Below, one piece after another: positions 8,698-16,463 of a DNA stretch of 64,000 bases (the stretch's first letter is position 1; every line of letters begins with the position of its first letter). Under the pieces are notes generated by a model. It saw nothing but the letters and a program-made list of their open reading frames with translations. It searched no databases and was not told the origin of the DNA. Origin of the DNA: JAJDAH01 sp964487605 (GTDB lineage Bacteria; Myxococcota_A; Polyangia; Polyangiales; Polyangiaceae); the NCBI GenBank assembly GCA_964487605.1, contig CAZARU010000015.1:23298-87297 (forward strand), in the 5' to 3' direction. A program made the translations under genes and the position numbers.

Positions 8698-10701
8698 CTA
8701 CCGCACCTGCAGCGTCATCTGCGGCAGCGCCACCGCCCGGATGGCCTTCACGCTCGGTGCCGGCTCGGGCACCAGGAGGGCGCCGGCGGGCTCCTCGCTG
8801 AACGGGAACCAGTGGCCCACGAGCGTACCCGTGGCGGTCCCCGTCGCGTCGTACTGGGTCACCTCGCGCGTCTCGCCGCCGGGTGGCTGCGTCATCGTGA
8901 CGCTCTCGCCCCACGTCACCGAGCCGTCCAGCTCCACCAGCACCTTGCGCCACCGCTTCGGCGGCCCCTGCACGATCTTGTACGTCGCGTTCACGTACGC
9001 GATGCGGTTGTAGAGCTTCTGGTAGTTGTAGTCGCTGATCCAGCTCGGGTTGCAGTAGCTCATGAAGTCGGTGAACTCGCTGGGGCTCTTCACCGTCTCC
9101 GTCCAGCGGCTGTAGCCCCAGGAGCCGATCTTCGCGCCGGCGTGCGGGAAGTACCCGCCGCTCACGCCGCACGGCGCGTGCGGGCGGCCCAGCGTGTGCC
9201 CGACTTCGTGGACGTAGGTCCAGCCGTTCGTGTCACCGCCCTGGAAGCCGACGCCCACCGAGCATCGCCCCCAGTTGCCGTCCGCGTCCGGCACGTTGCC
9301 GAGCCCGACGATGCCCCCGCCGTACTGACCCCAGCCGGTCGCCATGGCCATGATGCCGTAGTAGTACTCGGTGCGCTCGGCTCCGTCGCTCTGTCGAAGG
9401 TTGCAGAGCGTGTCGAGCCAGCCCGACCAGCCGTTGTTCCCATCCACCGAAGACGAGTAGTCGACGGGCTCCCGCAGCTTCAGGTCGATCTCGCCCACCG
9501 GGAACGTCGTCATCATGATGTTGAAGTACCGCTCCATCTGCTCCGCGCTCACGTCGGGCAGGCGGCCCGAGCCGTCGGCGTTGTAGCGAAACGGAACGAT
9601 CGTCACCTTGAACTTTCCCGGGTCGGGCGCCGGAGCGAGATCGTAGAGTTCCCCTTCGGCCGCGGGCCACCGACTTTGCGGGTCGGCCGCCGCACCGCCG
9701 CCGGCGCCGGGCTGCGCCTCGTGGAGCGAGACGGCGAGCTTCACGTCGGGCGTGATCTCGTCTCGCGACACGTCGAAGTTGAACGTGCTCTCCAGATCGC
9801 CGTTCGTGGACGCGACGGTGATGGTCTTGGTGATCCCCTTCGAGCGCACGTTGGTCGACGCGGACTGGAGCTCCAGCTTGGCCGTGATGGCGCGTGGCGC
9901 GTAGCCGGGCAACGGTTCGACGAAGACGCGAATCAGGGTACGACGACCGGCGACGATGGGGGCGTTGCGCTCCGCGGTATTCGGCGAGCCGTCCACCATG
10001 AGGCTCACCTTCACGGTCTGGAACGTGGCGACCTCCTTCAGGCGAATGCCCGCGGCCAGCTCGGTCGTGGGCGGCGGATCGGCATTCGGGGGCTCGCTGC
10101 CCGTGGTCCCGCCCGTGCCGCCGATGCCCGTACCGCCGACGCCCGCGCCACCGCCGACGCCCGCGCCACCCCCAGCGCCGCTTCCGCCGGCCCCGCCCTG
10201 GCCGCCCGCGCACGCACCGCAGCCGAACGTCGAGACGTTCGCGACGCAGTCCTCGTCCCACTTCTCCGAGCAGCAGTAGGCGTCCTGCCCGCACACGCAC
10301 GCCTGCACGCCGGGATCGACGCAACCGGGCGTCCCTGCGGTGACGCAGCAATCCTGGGGGCCGCCGCCGGTGCCGCCGGTACCGCCCGTGGATCCGCCGG
10401 CGCCGCCCGGGTCGCCACCCGTCCCGCCGGGGCCGCCGCCGCTGCCGCCCGCCCACGTGCTCCCGCCGGCCGAGGTGGTGCCGCCGGCGCCGAGCCCACA
10501 GCCGATGCACGCGCCGTAACCGGAGCCGTCGCCGACGCAGATCTGAATGCCGGTCCCGCCCGCGACGCAGTCGCAGCTCACCTGCTGGCCGGGGACGCAG
10601 CTCGGGACACCGCTGGAGCCGCTCTGCCTCCCCTGTTCACCGCCGCCGCAGGCGGCCAGGAAGAACCCGAAACAGGACGTACCGATGAGAGCTGCGCGCA
10701 T
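8698..10701 (-). CDS. Secreted lipoprotein zinc metalloprotease with Cys-rich and Gly-rich regions
   Basis: A 667-residue lipoprotein. The signal peptide ends in the lipobox LAAC (Cys18). Then follow a Cys-containing segment, a long Gly/Thr/Ser linker, and a compact Cys-rich unit (about residues 118-167) with CCVTAG, CVCGQDAYCC, WDEDCV and CGAC. A second Gly-rich linker leads to a C-terminal domain with HEVGHTLGRPH (about residues 497-507), the metzincin HExxHxxGxxH zinc site. SYC downstream may be part of the Met-turn region, which would be atypical. Likely anchored outside the cytoplasm and degrading extracellular protein. The ATG at 10701 was chosen because it gives a clean lipoprotein signal; upstream in-frame ATGs would bury it. 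Confidence 0.87.
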   Translation of the reverse strand: MRAALIGTSCFGFFLAACGGGEQGRQSGSSGVPSCVPGQQVSCDCVAGGTGIQICVGDGSGYGACIGCGLGAGGTTSAGGSTWAGGSGGGPGGTGGDPGGAGGSTGGTGGTGGGPQDCCVTAGTPGCVDPGVQACVCGQDAYCCSEKWDEDCVANVSTFGCGACAGGQGGAGGSGAGGGAGVGGGAGVGGTGIGGTGGTTGSEPPNADPPPTTELAAGIRLKEVATFQTVKVSLMVDGSPNTAERNAPIVAGRRTLIRVFVEPLPGYAPRAITAKLELQSASTNVRSKGITKTITVASTNGDLESTFNFDVSRDEITPDVKLAVSLHEAQPGAGGGAAADPQSRWPAAEGELYDLAPAPDPGKFKVTIVPFRYNADGSGRLPDVSAEQMERYFNIMMTTFPVGEIDLKLREPVDYSSSVDGNNGWSGWLDTLCNLRQSDGAERTEYYYGIMAMATGWGQYGGGIVGLGNVPDADGNWGRCSVGVGFQGGDTNGWTYVHEVGHTLGRPHAPCGVSGGYFPHAGAKIGSWGYSRWTETVKSPSEFTDFMSYCNPSWISDYNYQKLYNRIAYVNATYKIVQGPPKRWRKVLVELDGSVTWGESVTMTQPPGGETREVTQYDATGTATGTLVGHWFPFSEEPAGALLVPEPAPSVKAIRAVALPQMTLQVR

Positions 10702-10730
10702 GACTGCCTCCGAAGCGATAAGAAGAACGA

Positions 10731-10749
10731 CAAGAAGGCCTCCTTCTTG
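10731..10749. promoter_or_regulatory. Inverted repeat upstream of the metalloprotease gene
   Basis: CAAGAAGG-CCT-CCTTCTTG is a perfect 8-base inverted repeat with a 3-base centre, 30 bases upstream of the protease ATG. It could be an operator or a hairpin in the 5' leader; there is no T-run, so it is not an evident terminator. Confidence 0.4.
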
Positions 10750-10807
10750 GTGGAGTCCGGCCGGGAAGCCAACCGGCGCGGACACGACGCGGGACCCGTT
10801 TCGGTCA

Positions 10808-10825
10808 CCGTGGAACCTTCCACGG
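10808..10825. promoter_or_regulatory. 18-bp palindrome between divergent protease and cyclophilin genes
   Basis: CCGTGGAA-CC-TTCCACGG is a perfect inverted repeat with a 2-base centre. It lies 107 bases before the protease ATG and 101 before the cyclophilin ATG. The symmetry and position suit a dimeric repressor or activator site controlling one or both genes; the regulator is unknown. Confidence 0.45.
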
Positions 10826-10925
10826 CTCGCCGGGAAGGCGGCCGGTGGACATCCCCCGTTGGCCACGCTACGGCGCGCACCTGAAAAGACCGGCGACAGC
10901 GCCGCCAGAAGTCCCGAGGGATCCC

Positions 10926-11525
10926 ATGTCCGAACCGCAGTTCCCCCCCATCCAGATCGCCGGCCAGGGAGATCTGTACGCCAGGCTCCACACCACCCAG
11001 GGCGTCGTGATCATCCGCCTGGAGGAGCAGCGCACGCCACGGACCGTCGCCAGCTTCGTGGGCCTCGCCACGGGCGCCACGGACTGGAAGGACCCCAAGA
11101 CGGGAGAGAGCCGCGCCGGGACGCCCATGTACGACGGCATCCGCTTTCACCGCGTGATCCCCGGTTTCATGGTGCAGGTGGGCGACCCGCTGACGCACCA
11201 CGCCGACATGAAGGGGCGCTGGGGCACCGGCGGCCCCGGCTACCGCTTCGGCGACGAGTTTCACCCGGAGCTGCGCCACGATCGCCCCGGCGTACTGTCG
11301 ATGGCCAACTCGGGCCCCGGCACCAACGGGTCGCAGTTCTTCATCACCGAGGGCCCCACGCCCCACCTCGACAAGAAGCACTCCGTGTTCGGCTTCGTCG
11401 TCGTCGGCCAAGACGTCATCAAGAAGATCGCCGGCGTTCCCCGTGACGGCCGCGACTGCCCGCGCGAGGACCAGAAGGTCGAGCGCGTGGAGATCTTCCG
11501 GAGCGCCACGGCGCCCACGGCATGA
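10926..11525 (+). CDS. Peptidyl-prolyl cis-trans isomerase, cyclophilin type
   Basis: A 199-residue cyclophilin that catalyses proline isomerisation during folding. Visible motifs are FHRVIPGFMVQVGDP, GYRFGDEF, LSMANSGPGTNGSQFFI and LDKKHSVFGFVVVG, which together contain the catalytic Arg and the FxMxxxGxxxxxxSQFFI-like core. There is no signal peptide, so it is probably cytosolic. The ATG at 10926 was selected as the closest start before the conserved domain; an upstream ATG at 10845 has no support. The stop overlaps the ATGA of the following lipoprotein gene, so the two are co-transcribed. The PpiA/PpiB distinction is not attempted. Confidence 0.93.
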   Translation: MSEPQFPPIQIAGQGDLYARLHTTQGVVIIRLEEQRTPRTVASFVGLATGATDWKDPKTGESRAGTPMYDGIRFHRVIPGFMVQVGDPLTHHADMKGRWGTGGPGYRFGDEFHPELRHDRPGVLSMANSGPGTNGSQFFITEGPTPHLDKKHSVFGFVVVGQDVIKKIAGVPRDGRDCPREDQKVERVEIFRSATAPTA

Positions 11526-11839
11526 AGCGCCTGGCCGCGTTGCTCGTCGTCGTCGCGGGCGTCACCGGTTCGCTCGCGTCGGGCTGCGGCAGCGCCGAGA
11601 ACGACAGCCACAGCGCGAACCGCGCCGAGTGCAAGCCGTTCGAGTTCGTCGTGACCGACACCTCGTGCGGCCGCGGGTGCCCGCACATCGAGTGCACGTG
11701 CTCGACCGGCGGCAACCGGACCCTCGGCGGCTGCACGCGCGACGGCTGCCTCGTGAGGGCCAACTGCACGTCCGTCTGCGAGGCGCCGTCGATCGACGAC
11801 GCCCTCGCTTGCCTGGACACCTACTCGCTGGCGGAGTGA
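11522..11839 (+). CDS. Small Cys-rich lipoprotein
   Basis: A 105-residue lipoprotein starting at ATG 11522, overlapping the cyclophilin stop by four bases. The signal MKRLAALLVVVAGVTG leads to the lipobox ASGC (about Cys22). The mature part carries about ten more cysteines (CKPF, SCGRGCPH, CTC, GCTRDGC, NCTSVC, CLD), which suggests disulfide bonding outside the cytoplasm. No recognised family. Being downstream of a prolyl isomerase may be coincidental, since that enzyme looks cytosolic. Confidence 0.75.
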   Translation: MKRLAALLVVVAGVTGSLASGCGSAENDSHSANRAECKPFEFVVTDTSCGRGCPHIECTCSTGGNRTLGGCTRDGCLVRANCTSVCEAPSIDDALACLDTYSLAE

Positions 11840-11846
11840 CCCGGAG

Positions 11847-12281
11847 TCACGCCTTCGCCAGCAGGACGGCGTAGGCGCCGTCGCCGCCGTCCCCCGTCTC
11901 GACGGGCAGCCCTCGGCGCGACCAGCCCGGCTCGAGCTGGCCGAACGCGTCGCGGCAGCCGTCCCAACCCGTGCGCAGCTCGACGAGCCCAGAAAAGCCC
12001 AGACGCGAGAGCTCGGCGCACGCTCGCTGCGACCGAGCTCCCGTCTTGCAGCCGACGACGATGGCGGCGTCCTTCGCGAGAACGGCCGCCGCGACGCGAC
12101 CGAAGTCCGCGTTCGGCACCATGCCGCCGGGACCGCTCACCATCACGGGGACGTTCAGGGCGCCGGGCACGTGGCCGGCCTCGAACTCGGCGACGGTGCG
12201 CACGTCCAGGTAGCGATGCCCGTCGTCGAGGAACGACTTCGCCTCGTCCACGCTGACTCGGCTCACGCCGCCGGCGTCCAT
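11847..12281 (-). CDS. Single-domain rhodanese-like sulfurtransferase
   Basis: A 144-residue rhodanese domain with YLDVRTVAEFEAGHVPGALNVP near the N-terminus and the active-site loop VVGCKTGARSQ, whose Cys would carry the persulfide. The rest, including SRLGFSGLVELRTGWDGC, matches stand-alone rhodaneses. No signal peptide. ATG 12281 was chosen; another in-frame ATG at 12293 would add four residues. A TATGCA box lies 7 bases before 12281, favouring the shorter form. Sulfur acceptor unknown. It converges with the lipoprotein gene at 11839. Confidence 0.88.
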   Translation of the reverse strand: MDAGGVSRVSVDEAKSFLDDGHRYLDVRTVAEFEAGHVPGALNVPVMVSGPGGMVPNADFGRVAAAVLAKDAAIVVGCKTGARSQRACAELSRLGFSGLVELRTGWDGCRDAFGQLEPGWSRRGLPVETGDGGDGAYAVLLAKA

Positions 12282-12367
12282 TCCGCCGTGCATAGCACCG
12301 GTCCGAGGCCGGCGAGAGAGTCTTCGTGACGGGCGCGCCACCGCGCTAGGCTCCGCCGCCGCAGAAG

Positions 12368-14017
12368 ATGAAGGACCCTCCCGCCCTTCGACTCGTCCCG
12401 CTCGGCGGCCTGGGCGAGATCGGCATGAACTGCCTGGCCCTCGAGCAGGACGGCGCCGTGCTCCTGGTCGATTGCGGCACGACCTTCCCCGCCGACGACC
12501 ACGGCATCGACGTGATCCATCCGTCCTTCGAGTGGCTGAAGACCCGGGCCGAGCAGGTGGCGGGGGTGTTCATCACGCACGGCCACGAGGATCACATCGG
12601 CGCGCTGCCGTACCTCCTGCGCGACCTCGACGTGCCCGTGTGGGGCCCCGCCCACGCCCTGGCCTCGGCGTGGCGTCGGCTGGAGGAGCACGGCTTCTCG
12701 CGCGACGACGTCACCGCCGTGTCGACCACTCCGGGTCGCACCTACCACGTCGGTCCCTTCACGGTGGAGCCCATCCGGGTGTCGCACTCGATCGTCGAAG
12801 CGACGGCGCTGGCCATCCGGACCGCGTGCGGTACCGTCGTGCACACGGGCGACTTCAAGCTCGACCCGTCGCCGCTCGACGGCGAGCCGACCGACGAAGC
12901 TCGCCTCGGGCAGCTCGGCGACGAGGGCGTCGCGCTCCTGCTCAGCGACAGCACGAACGTGGACTCCCCGGGCCACGCAGGCTCCGAGAGCACGGTGGCG
13001 GACGAGCTCGAAAGGCTCGTGGAAGCCGCTCCCGAGCGCGTCGTCATCTCGCTCTTCGCGAGCAACGTCCAGCGCCTGATCGCCATCGGCCGCGTCGCGA
13101 AGAAGACCCGGCGCCGGATCTGTCTTCTGGGCAGGAGCCTCGTGGCCCAGCACGACATCGCGACACGGCTCGGACATCTCGACTGGCCCTCGGGGCTGCT
13201 GATCGCGCCCGAGGACGTCGCCGGCATGCCGCGTCGCGACGTGCTCGTCCTCGCCGGGGGAACCCAGGGCGAGCCGCGCGCCTCCCTGACGCGCATCGCG
13301 CGCCGCGAGCACGGCCGCGTGACGCTCGAGCGCGGCGACACGGTGATCCTCTCCAGCCGCATCATCCCGGGGAACGACCGACCCGTCTTCGACGTCATCT
13401 CGAACCTGCTCCGACAGGGCGTGACGCTCCACACGCGCGTCACCGATCCGGCCGTGCACGTCAGCGGTCACGCCCACCGCGGAGACCAGGAGCGCATGAT
13501 CGAGCTCCTGCGCCCGCGTGCGTTCCTCCCCGTCCACGGAACCCTGCACCACCTGCTGCGCCACGCCGAGCTCGCGCGGGACCTCGGCGTGGAAAGCGTG
13601 CTCGCGGTGGAGAACGGTACGGCGGTCCGCTTCGACGGTGCACGGCTCGCTCGCGACGGCACCGTGCCGCACGGACGCGTGAGCATCGCTCAGGGCGGTG
13701 AGACGCTGGGTCCGGGCGAGCTGGTCGAGCGTACCGACCTGGGCAGGGCCGGTATCGCCGTCGTGTCCGTGGTGCTCCGCGGCGGCGACATCGACGCGGG
13801 CCCCCTCGTGACGACGCGGGGCGTCCCCGGTGTGGACGGCGACGCCGGCGCCCATCGTGCCGTCGCCCTCGAGATCGCCCGCGCGTGGGGCCGCCATCGC
13901 TCCCGCCGGGCTTCGGGCGACCTGATCGACGTGATGCGCAAGGCGGCGCGCCGCGAGCTCGAGCGGCTGAGCCGCACGACTCCGGTCGTCGAGGTGCACG
14001 TCATCGACGAGGGGTGA
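12368..14017 (+). CDS. rnj: Ribonuclease J
   Basis: A 549-residue metallo-beta-lactamase/beta-CASP ribonuclease, the normal length for RNase J. The N-terminus LVPLGGLGEIGMNCLALE is diagnostic for the family, followed by the metal-binding HGHEDHIG (about residues 72-79), the HTGDFKLD motif, the beta-CASP SDSTN region, SGHAHRGDQ and VHGTLHHL. The enzyme processes and degrades RNA from 5' ends and internally. A TAGGCT box lies 15 bases before the ATG. It is monocistronic, divergent from the rhodanese gene. Confidence 0.95.
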   Translation: MKDPPALRLVPLGGLGEIGMNCLALEQDGAVLLVDCGTTFPADDHGIDVIHPSFEWLKTRAEQVAGVFITHGHEDHIGALPYLLRDLDVPVWGPAHALASAWRRLEEHGFSRDDVTAVSTTPGRTYHVGPFTVEPIRVSHSIVEATALAIRTACGTVVHTGDFKLDPSPLDGEPTDEARLGQLGDEGVALLLSDSTNVDSPGHAGSESTVADELERLVEAAPERVVISLFASNVQRLIAIGRVAKKTRRRICLLGRSLVAQHDIATRLGHLDWPSGLLIAPEDVAGMPRRDVLVLAGGTQGEPRASLTRIARREHGRVTLERGDTVILSSRIIPGNDRPVFDVISNLLRQGVTLHTRVTDPAVHVSGHAHRGDQERMIELLRPRAFLPVHGTLHHLLRHAELARDLGVESVLAVENGTAVRFDGARLARDGTVPHGRVSIAQGGETLGPGELVERTDLGRAGIAVVSVVLRGGDIDAGPLVTTRGVPGVDGDAGAHRAVALEIARAWGRHRSRRASGDLIDVMRKAARRELERLSRTTPVVEVHVIDEG

Positions 14018-14092
14018 GCGGGCGGCCGGGAAACCGAGATCCGCCTCGGGCGCGTCACGCCCCCACAGCCACCGCCCTGGCCCGCCTCGCGC

Positions 14093-15076
14093 TCAGAACA
14101 CGGGCACGTAGTTCGCGCACGCGTCTTCGAGGACGGGCAGCGCTTCCGCGAAGAACCCGTCGTAGGTCGGCGCGCAGACGTCACCGACGAAGCCGTTGTC
14201 GCCGAAGCGGTTGGCGAACCCGAGAAGCTTGCTGGCGACCTGCGCGCCGCACGGGTTGCCGGCCTTCCGCCCGAGGAGCGAGAGGACCACGATGTTCTGG
14301 ATCACGCCCGAGCGCTTCTGCACGAGCTCGTCGCGCCAGGCGTCCGGAGTGCCCCCGGAGCCCCACGTCTGGCAGGTCGTGCCCGGGTCGGCGGGGTCGC
14401 CGTCGCAGACGTCGGGCACGTCGTCCTCGTCCGTGACGATGACGACGACGAGCAGCGAGTCCGGCCGCAGGAAGCCCGCGTTGCACTGCCCCGGAGCGTT
14501 GCGCGCCGGGTCCGCGGCGTCGAGCACGGCGCGGGCAGCGCGCTCGTCGTCCGCGCCCGCGATGCCGACCTGTGCGATGCACGCGAACTTCTGATCGAGC
14601 GCGGCGTCCGTCCCGTCGATCCACGACTGGCCCGCGGGGAGTCCGCAGTCCATGTTCGACGACTCGAGGCCGCCCGTGCGTCGGACGAGATCGCCAATCT
14701 TGGTGCACGCGGGGTCGTTGAAGCCGTAGGCGTCCGTCGTGACGACGCCCACGTGGTAGCTCTCCGCGTTCGAGAGCTGCGCCTTCATCGCGCTCACGAA
14801 TCCCGGAAAGCTCGCGATGAGGCTCTGCTGCTGGTCGGCCATGCTCGCGGAGTCGTCGATCACGAACAGGACGTCGACCTTCTTGCAGTCGTCGCTCGTC
14901 GCGCCGTCACCGAGGGCGGCGTCTATCGAGATCCCGGTGCCGCTCGAACCGCCGACGCCGGTGGTTCCGCCCGCGCCCGTCGCGCCCGCGCCGGGTGACC
15001 CCCCGGGGCTCGAGTTCGCGGCGCTGCAGGCCATGACGGTCGAGATCAGCGCGGCGAGCACGGAGCGAGCGGTCAC
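14093..15076 (-). CDS. von Willebrand factor A domain lipoprotein
   Basis: A 327-residue protein starting at GTG 15076. The signal TARSVLAALISTVMACS has a lipobox-like VMAC, then a Gly/Thr/Ser linker. The vWA domain starts with KKVDVLFVIDDSASM (about residues 67-81), whose DxSxS is the MIDAS metal site. Further Cys residues (TCQ, NPCGAQ, DVCAP, DACANY) suggest disulfides. This architecture is common in Polyangiales secreted proteins, but its ligand is unknown. The GTG was chosen because an upstream ATG in frame would bury the signal peptide. Confidence 0.85.
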   Translation of the reverse strand: MTARSVLAALISTVMACSAANSSPGGSPGAGATGAGGTTGVGGSSGTGISIDAALGDGATSDDCKKVDVLFVIDDSASMADQQQSLIASFPGFVSAMKAQLSNAESYHVGVVTTDAYGFNDPACTKIGDLVRRTGGLESSNMDCGLPAGQSWIDGTDAALDQKFACIAQVGIAGADDERAARAVLDAADPARNAPGQCNAGFLRPDSLLVVVIVTDEDDVPDVCDGDPADPGTTCQTWGSGGTPDAWRDELVQKRSGVIQNIVVLSLLGRKAGNPCGAQVASKLLGFANRFGDNGFVGDVCAPTYDGFFAEALPVLEDACANYVPVF

Positions 15077-15209
15077 GAGGGCGCCTTGGTATCGCGGGCC
15101 CCGTGCGGCGCGCAAGGAGGGCCTCCCTCCCACGGTCCGGGCGCTCTCGGACGCGACCCGTAGACACGTCGCAGGGCCGCCTGGGCGACCCCGCGACGGC
15201 GTCGCTGCG

Positions 15210-16463
15210 TCAATCGGCCGGCGCGTCCGACGCGGACGAGTCGGTGCTCGCGTCACCCGAGGCGCCCGCGGCTCCGCCATCCGGGGGAGGCCCGGGAGGA
15301 GTGCAGTTCGGAATCACGCCGTTGTCCGCGGGCGCCAGCGTGGTGAGGAAGTTTCCGATGTCGGTCGCGTCCTCGTCCGTCAGGCCACCGAACGCCGCCA
15401 TGGGCCCCGCGGGCATCGGCGGACAGAGCGGGACGCCGTCCTTGTCGATCCCGTCCTTGAGCGCGTTGCGGACGGCCAGCGCCGTCCAGCCCTGCAGCCC
15501 GTTCGCGTGGGGCGTGAGGTTCCGGGTGAAGATCTCGGCGGGGAACGGGGGCGAGGGCACGCCGATGAGCGCCGCCGGGAAGCTCTTGTTGCCCTGGAAG
15601 AGCTTCGTCGTGTCGATGGGGACCATCGAGCCGGGTGCGGAGTCTTCCGTGTGGCACTCCATGCACACGCCGATCTGCCCGGCCAGGTACCGGCCGCGAA
15701 CCGCGCTGTCGTAGTTCGGGTCGGTCGTCGCCAGCGTCGTCTTCGGGATCGCGGCCTCTGGCACCGGCATGGCCGGCGTGGTGAAAGGGAACCCGAGATC
15801 CTGACGCGCCGGAACGTCGTTGTCGATCGCCGGGACGGTGCGCAGGTAGGCGACAATCGCGTCGGCGTCCTGGGCCGTCATGTTGTACAGCACGTAGTAC
15901 GGCATCATGGGAAACAGGGCGCCGGCACGCTTGGAGTTGCCGTTCAGGAACGCGTCCTTGATCTCCGCATCCGTCCACGCCCCGATCCCCGTCGTCATGT
16001 CCTGGGTGATGTTCCGGGCGTAGACCATCCCCTTCGTGTCGTCCCCCGGGTCGATGTCCGCGAAGGGCGTACCCGCTAGGAACATCGTCGCATCGAGCGA
16101 GCCGTCGGGGTTGCGCGGGGTGTGGCAGTCCGGACAGACCGCAACGTGATTGACGAGGTAGGCGCCGCGCGCCACGAGATCGATCCCGCCATCCGTGCCG
16201 GCGGCGCCCGCCGATCCCGCCATGCCGGCGCTGCCGCTCATTCCGGCGCTGCCGCCCGTGGCACCGGTACCCGCGGACCCACCGCTTCCGGAGCTCCCGC
16301 CGGTCCCGCCGGTGCCGCCGCTCGCGCCCGAGCCCGCCGTCCCGGCGCTCCCGCCGGTCCCGCCGCTTCCACCGCCCCCGCCCTTCTTCTCGTCATCCCC
16401 ACAGGCGGCGGCGGTCGCCGCCACGAGCACGCTCATCGCGAGCAACGTCGTCGAGTGTCTCAT
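15210..16463 (-). CDS. Dihaem cytochrome c lipoprotein
   Basis: A 417-residue lipoprotein. Signal MRHSTTLLAMSVLVAATAAAC gives lipobox AAAC (about Cys21), followed by an extended Gly/Ser/Ala/Thr linker to about residue 90. Two CxxCH haem-attachment sites are visible, VCPDCH (about 112) and VCMECH (about 267), each followed by a similar domain with distal Met candidates (YNMTAQ, PPMPAG). This pattern fits a duplicated cytochrome c fold carrying electrons at the outer face of a membrane. The gene lies directly downstream of the five-haem cytochrome, with an apparent overlap of 71 bases. Confidence 0.9.
   Translation of the reverse strand: MRHSTTLLAMSVLVAATAAACGDDEKKGGGGGSGGTGGSAGTAGSGASGGTGGTGGSSGSGGSAGTGATGGSAGMSGSAGMAGSAGAAGTDGGIDLVARGAYLVNHVAVCPDCHTPRNPDGSLDATMFLAGTPFADIDPGDDTKGMVYARNITQDMTTGIGAWTDAEIKDAFLNGNSKRAGALFPMMPYYVLYNMTAQDADAIVAYLRTVPAIDNDVPARQDLGFPFTTPAMPVPEAAIPKTTLATTDPNYDSAVRGRYLAGQIGVCMECHTEDSAPGSMVPIDTTKLFQGNKSFPAALIGVPSPPFPAEIFTRNLTPHANGLQGWTALAVRNALKDGIDKDGVPLCPPMPAGPMAAFGGLTDEDATDIGNFLTTLAPADNGVIPNCTPPGPPPDGGAAGASGDASTDSSASDAPAD

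Noticed and set aside
10050..10520. Repetitive Gly-codon DNA considered as CRISPR or insertion sequence
   Set aside because: The repeats are irregular codon-level low complexity in a lipoprotein linker, with no constant repeat length or spacer pattern.
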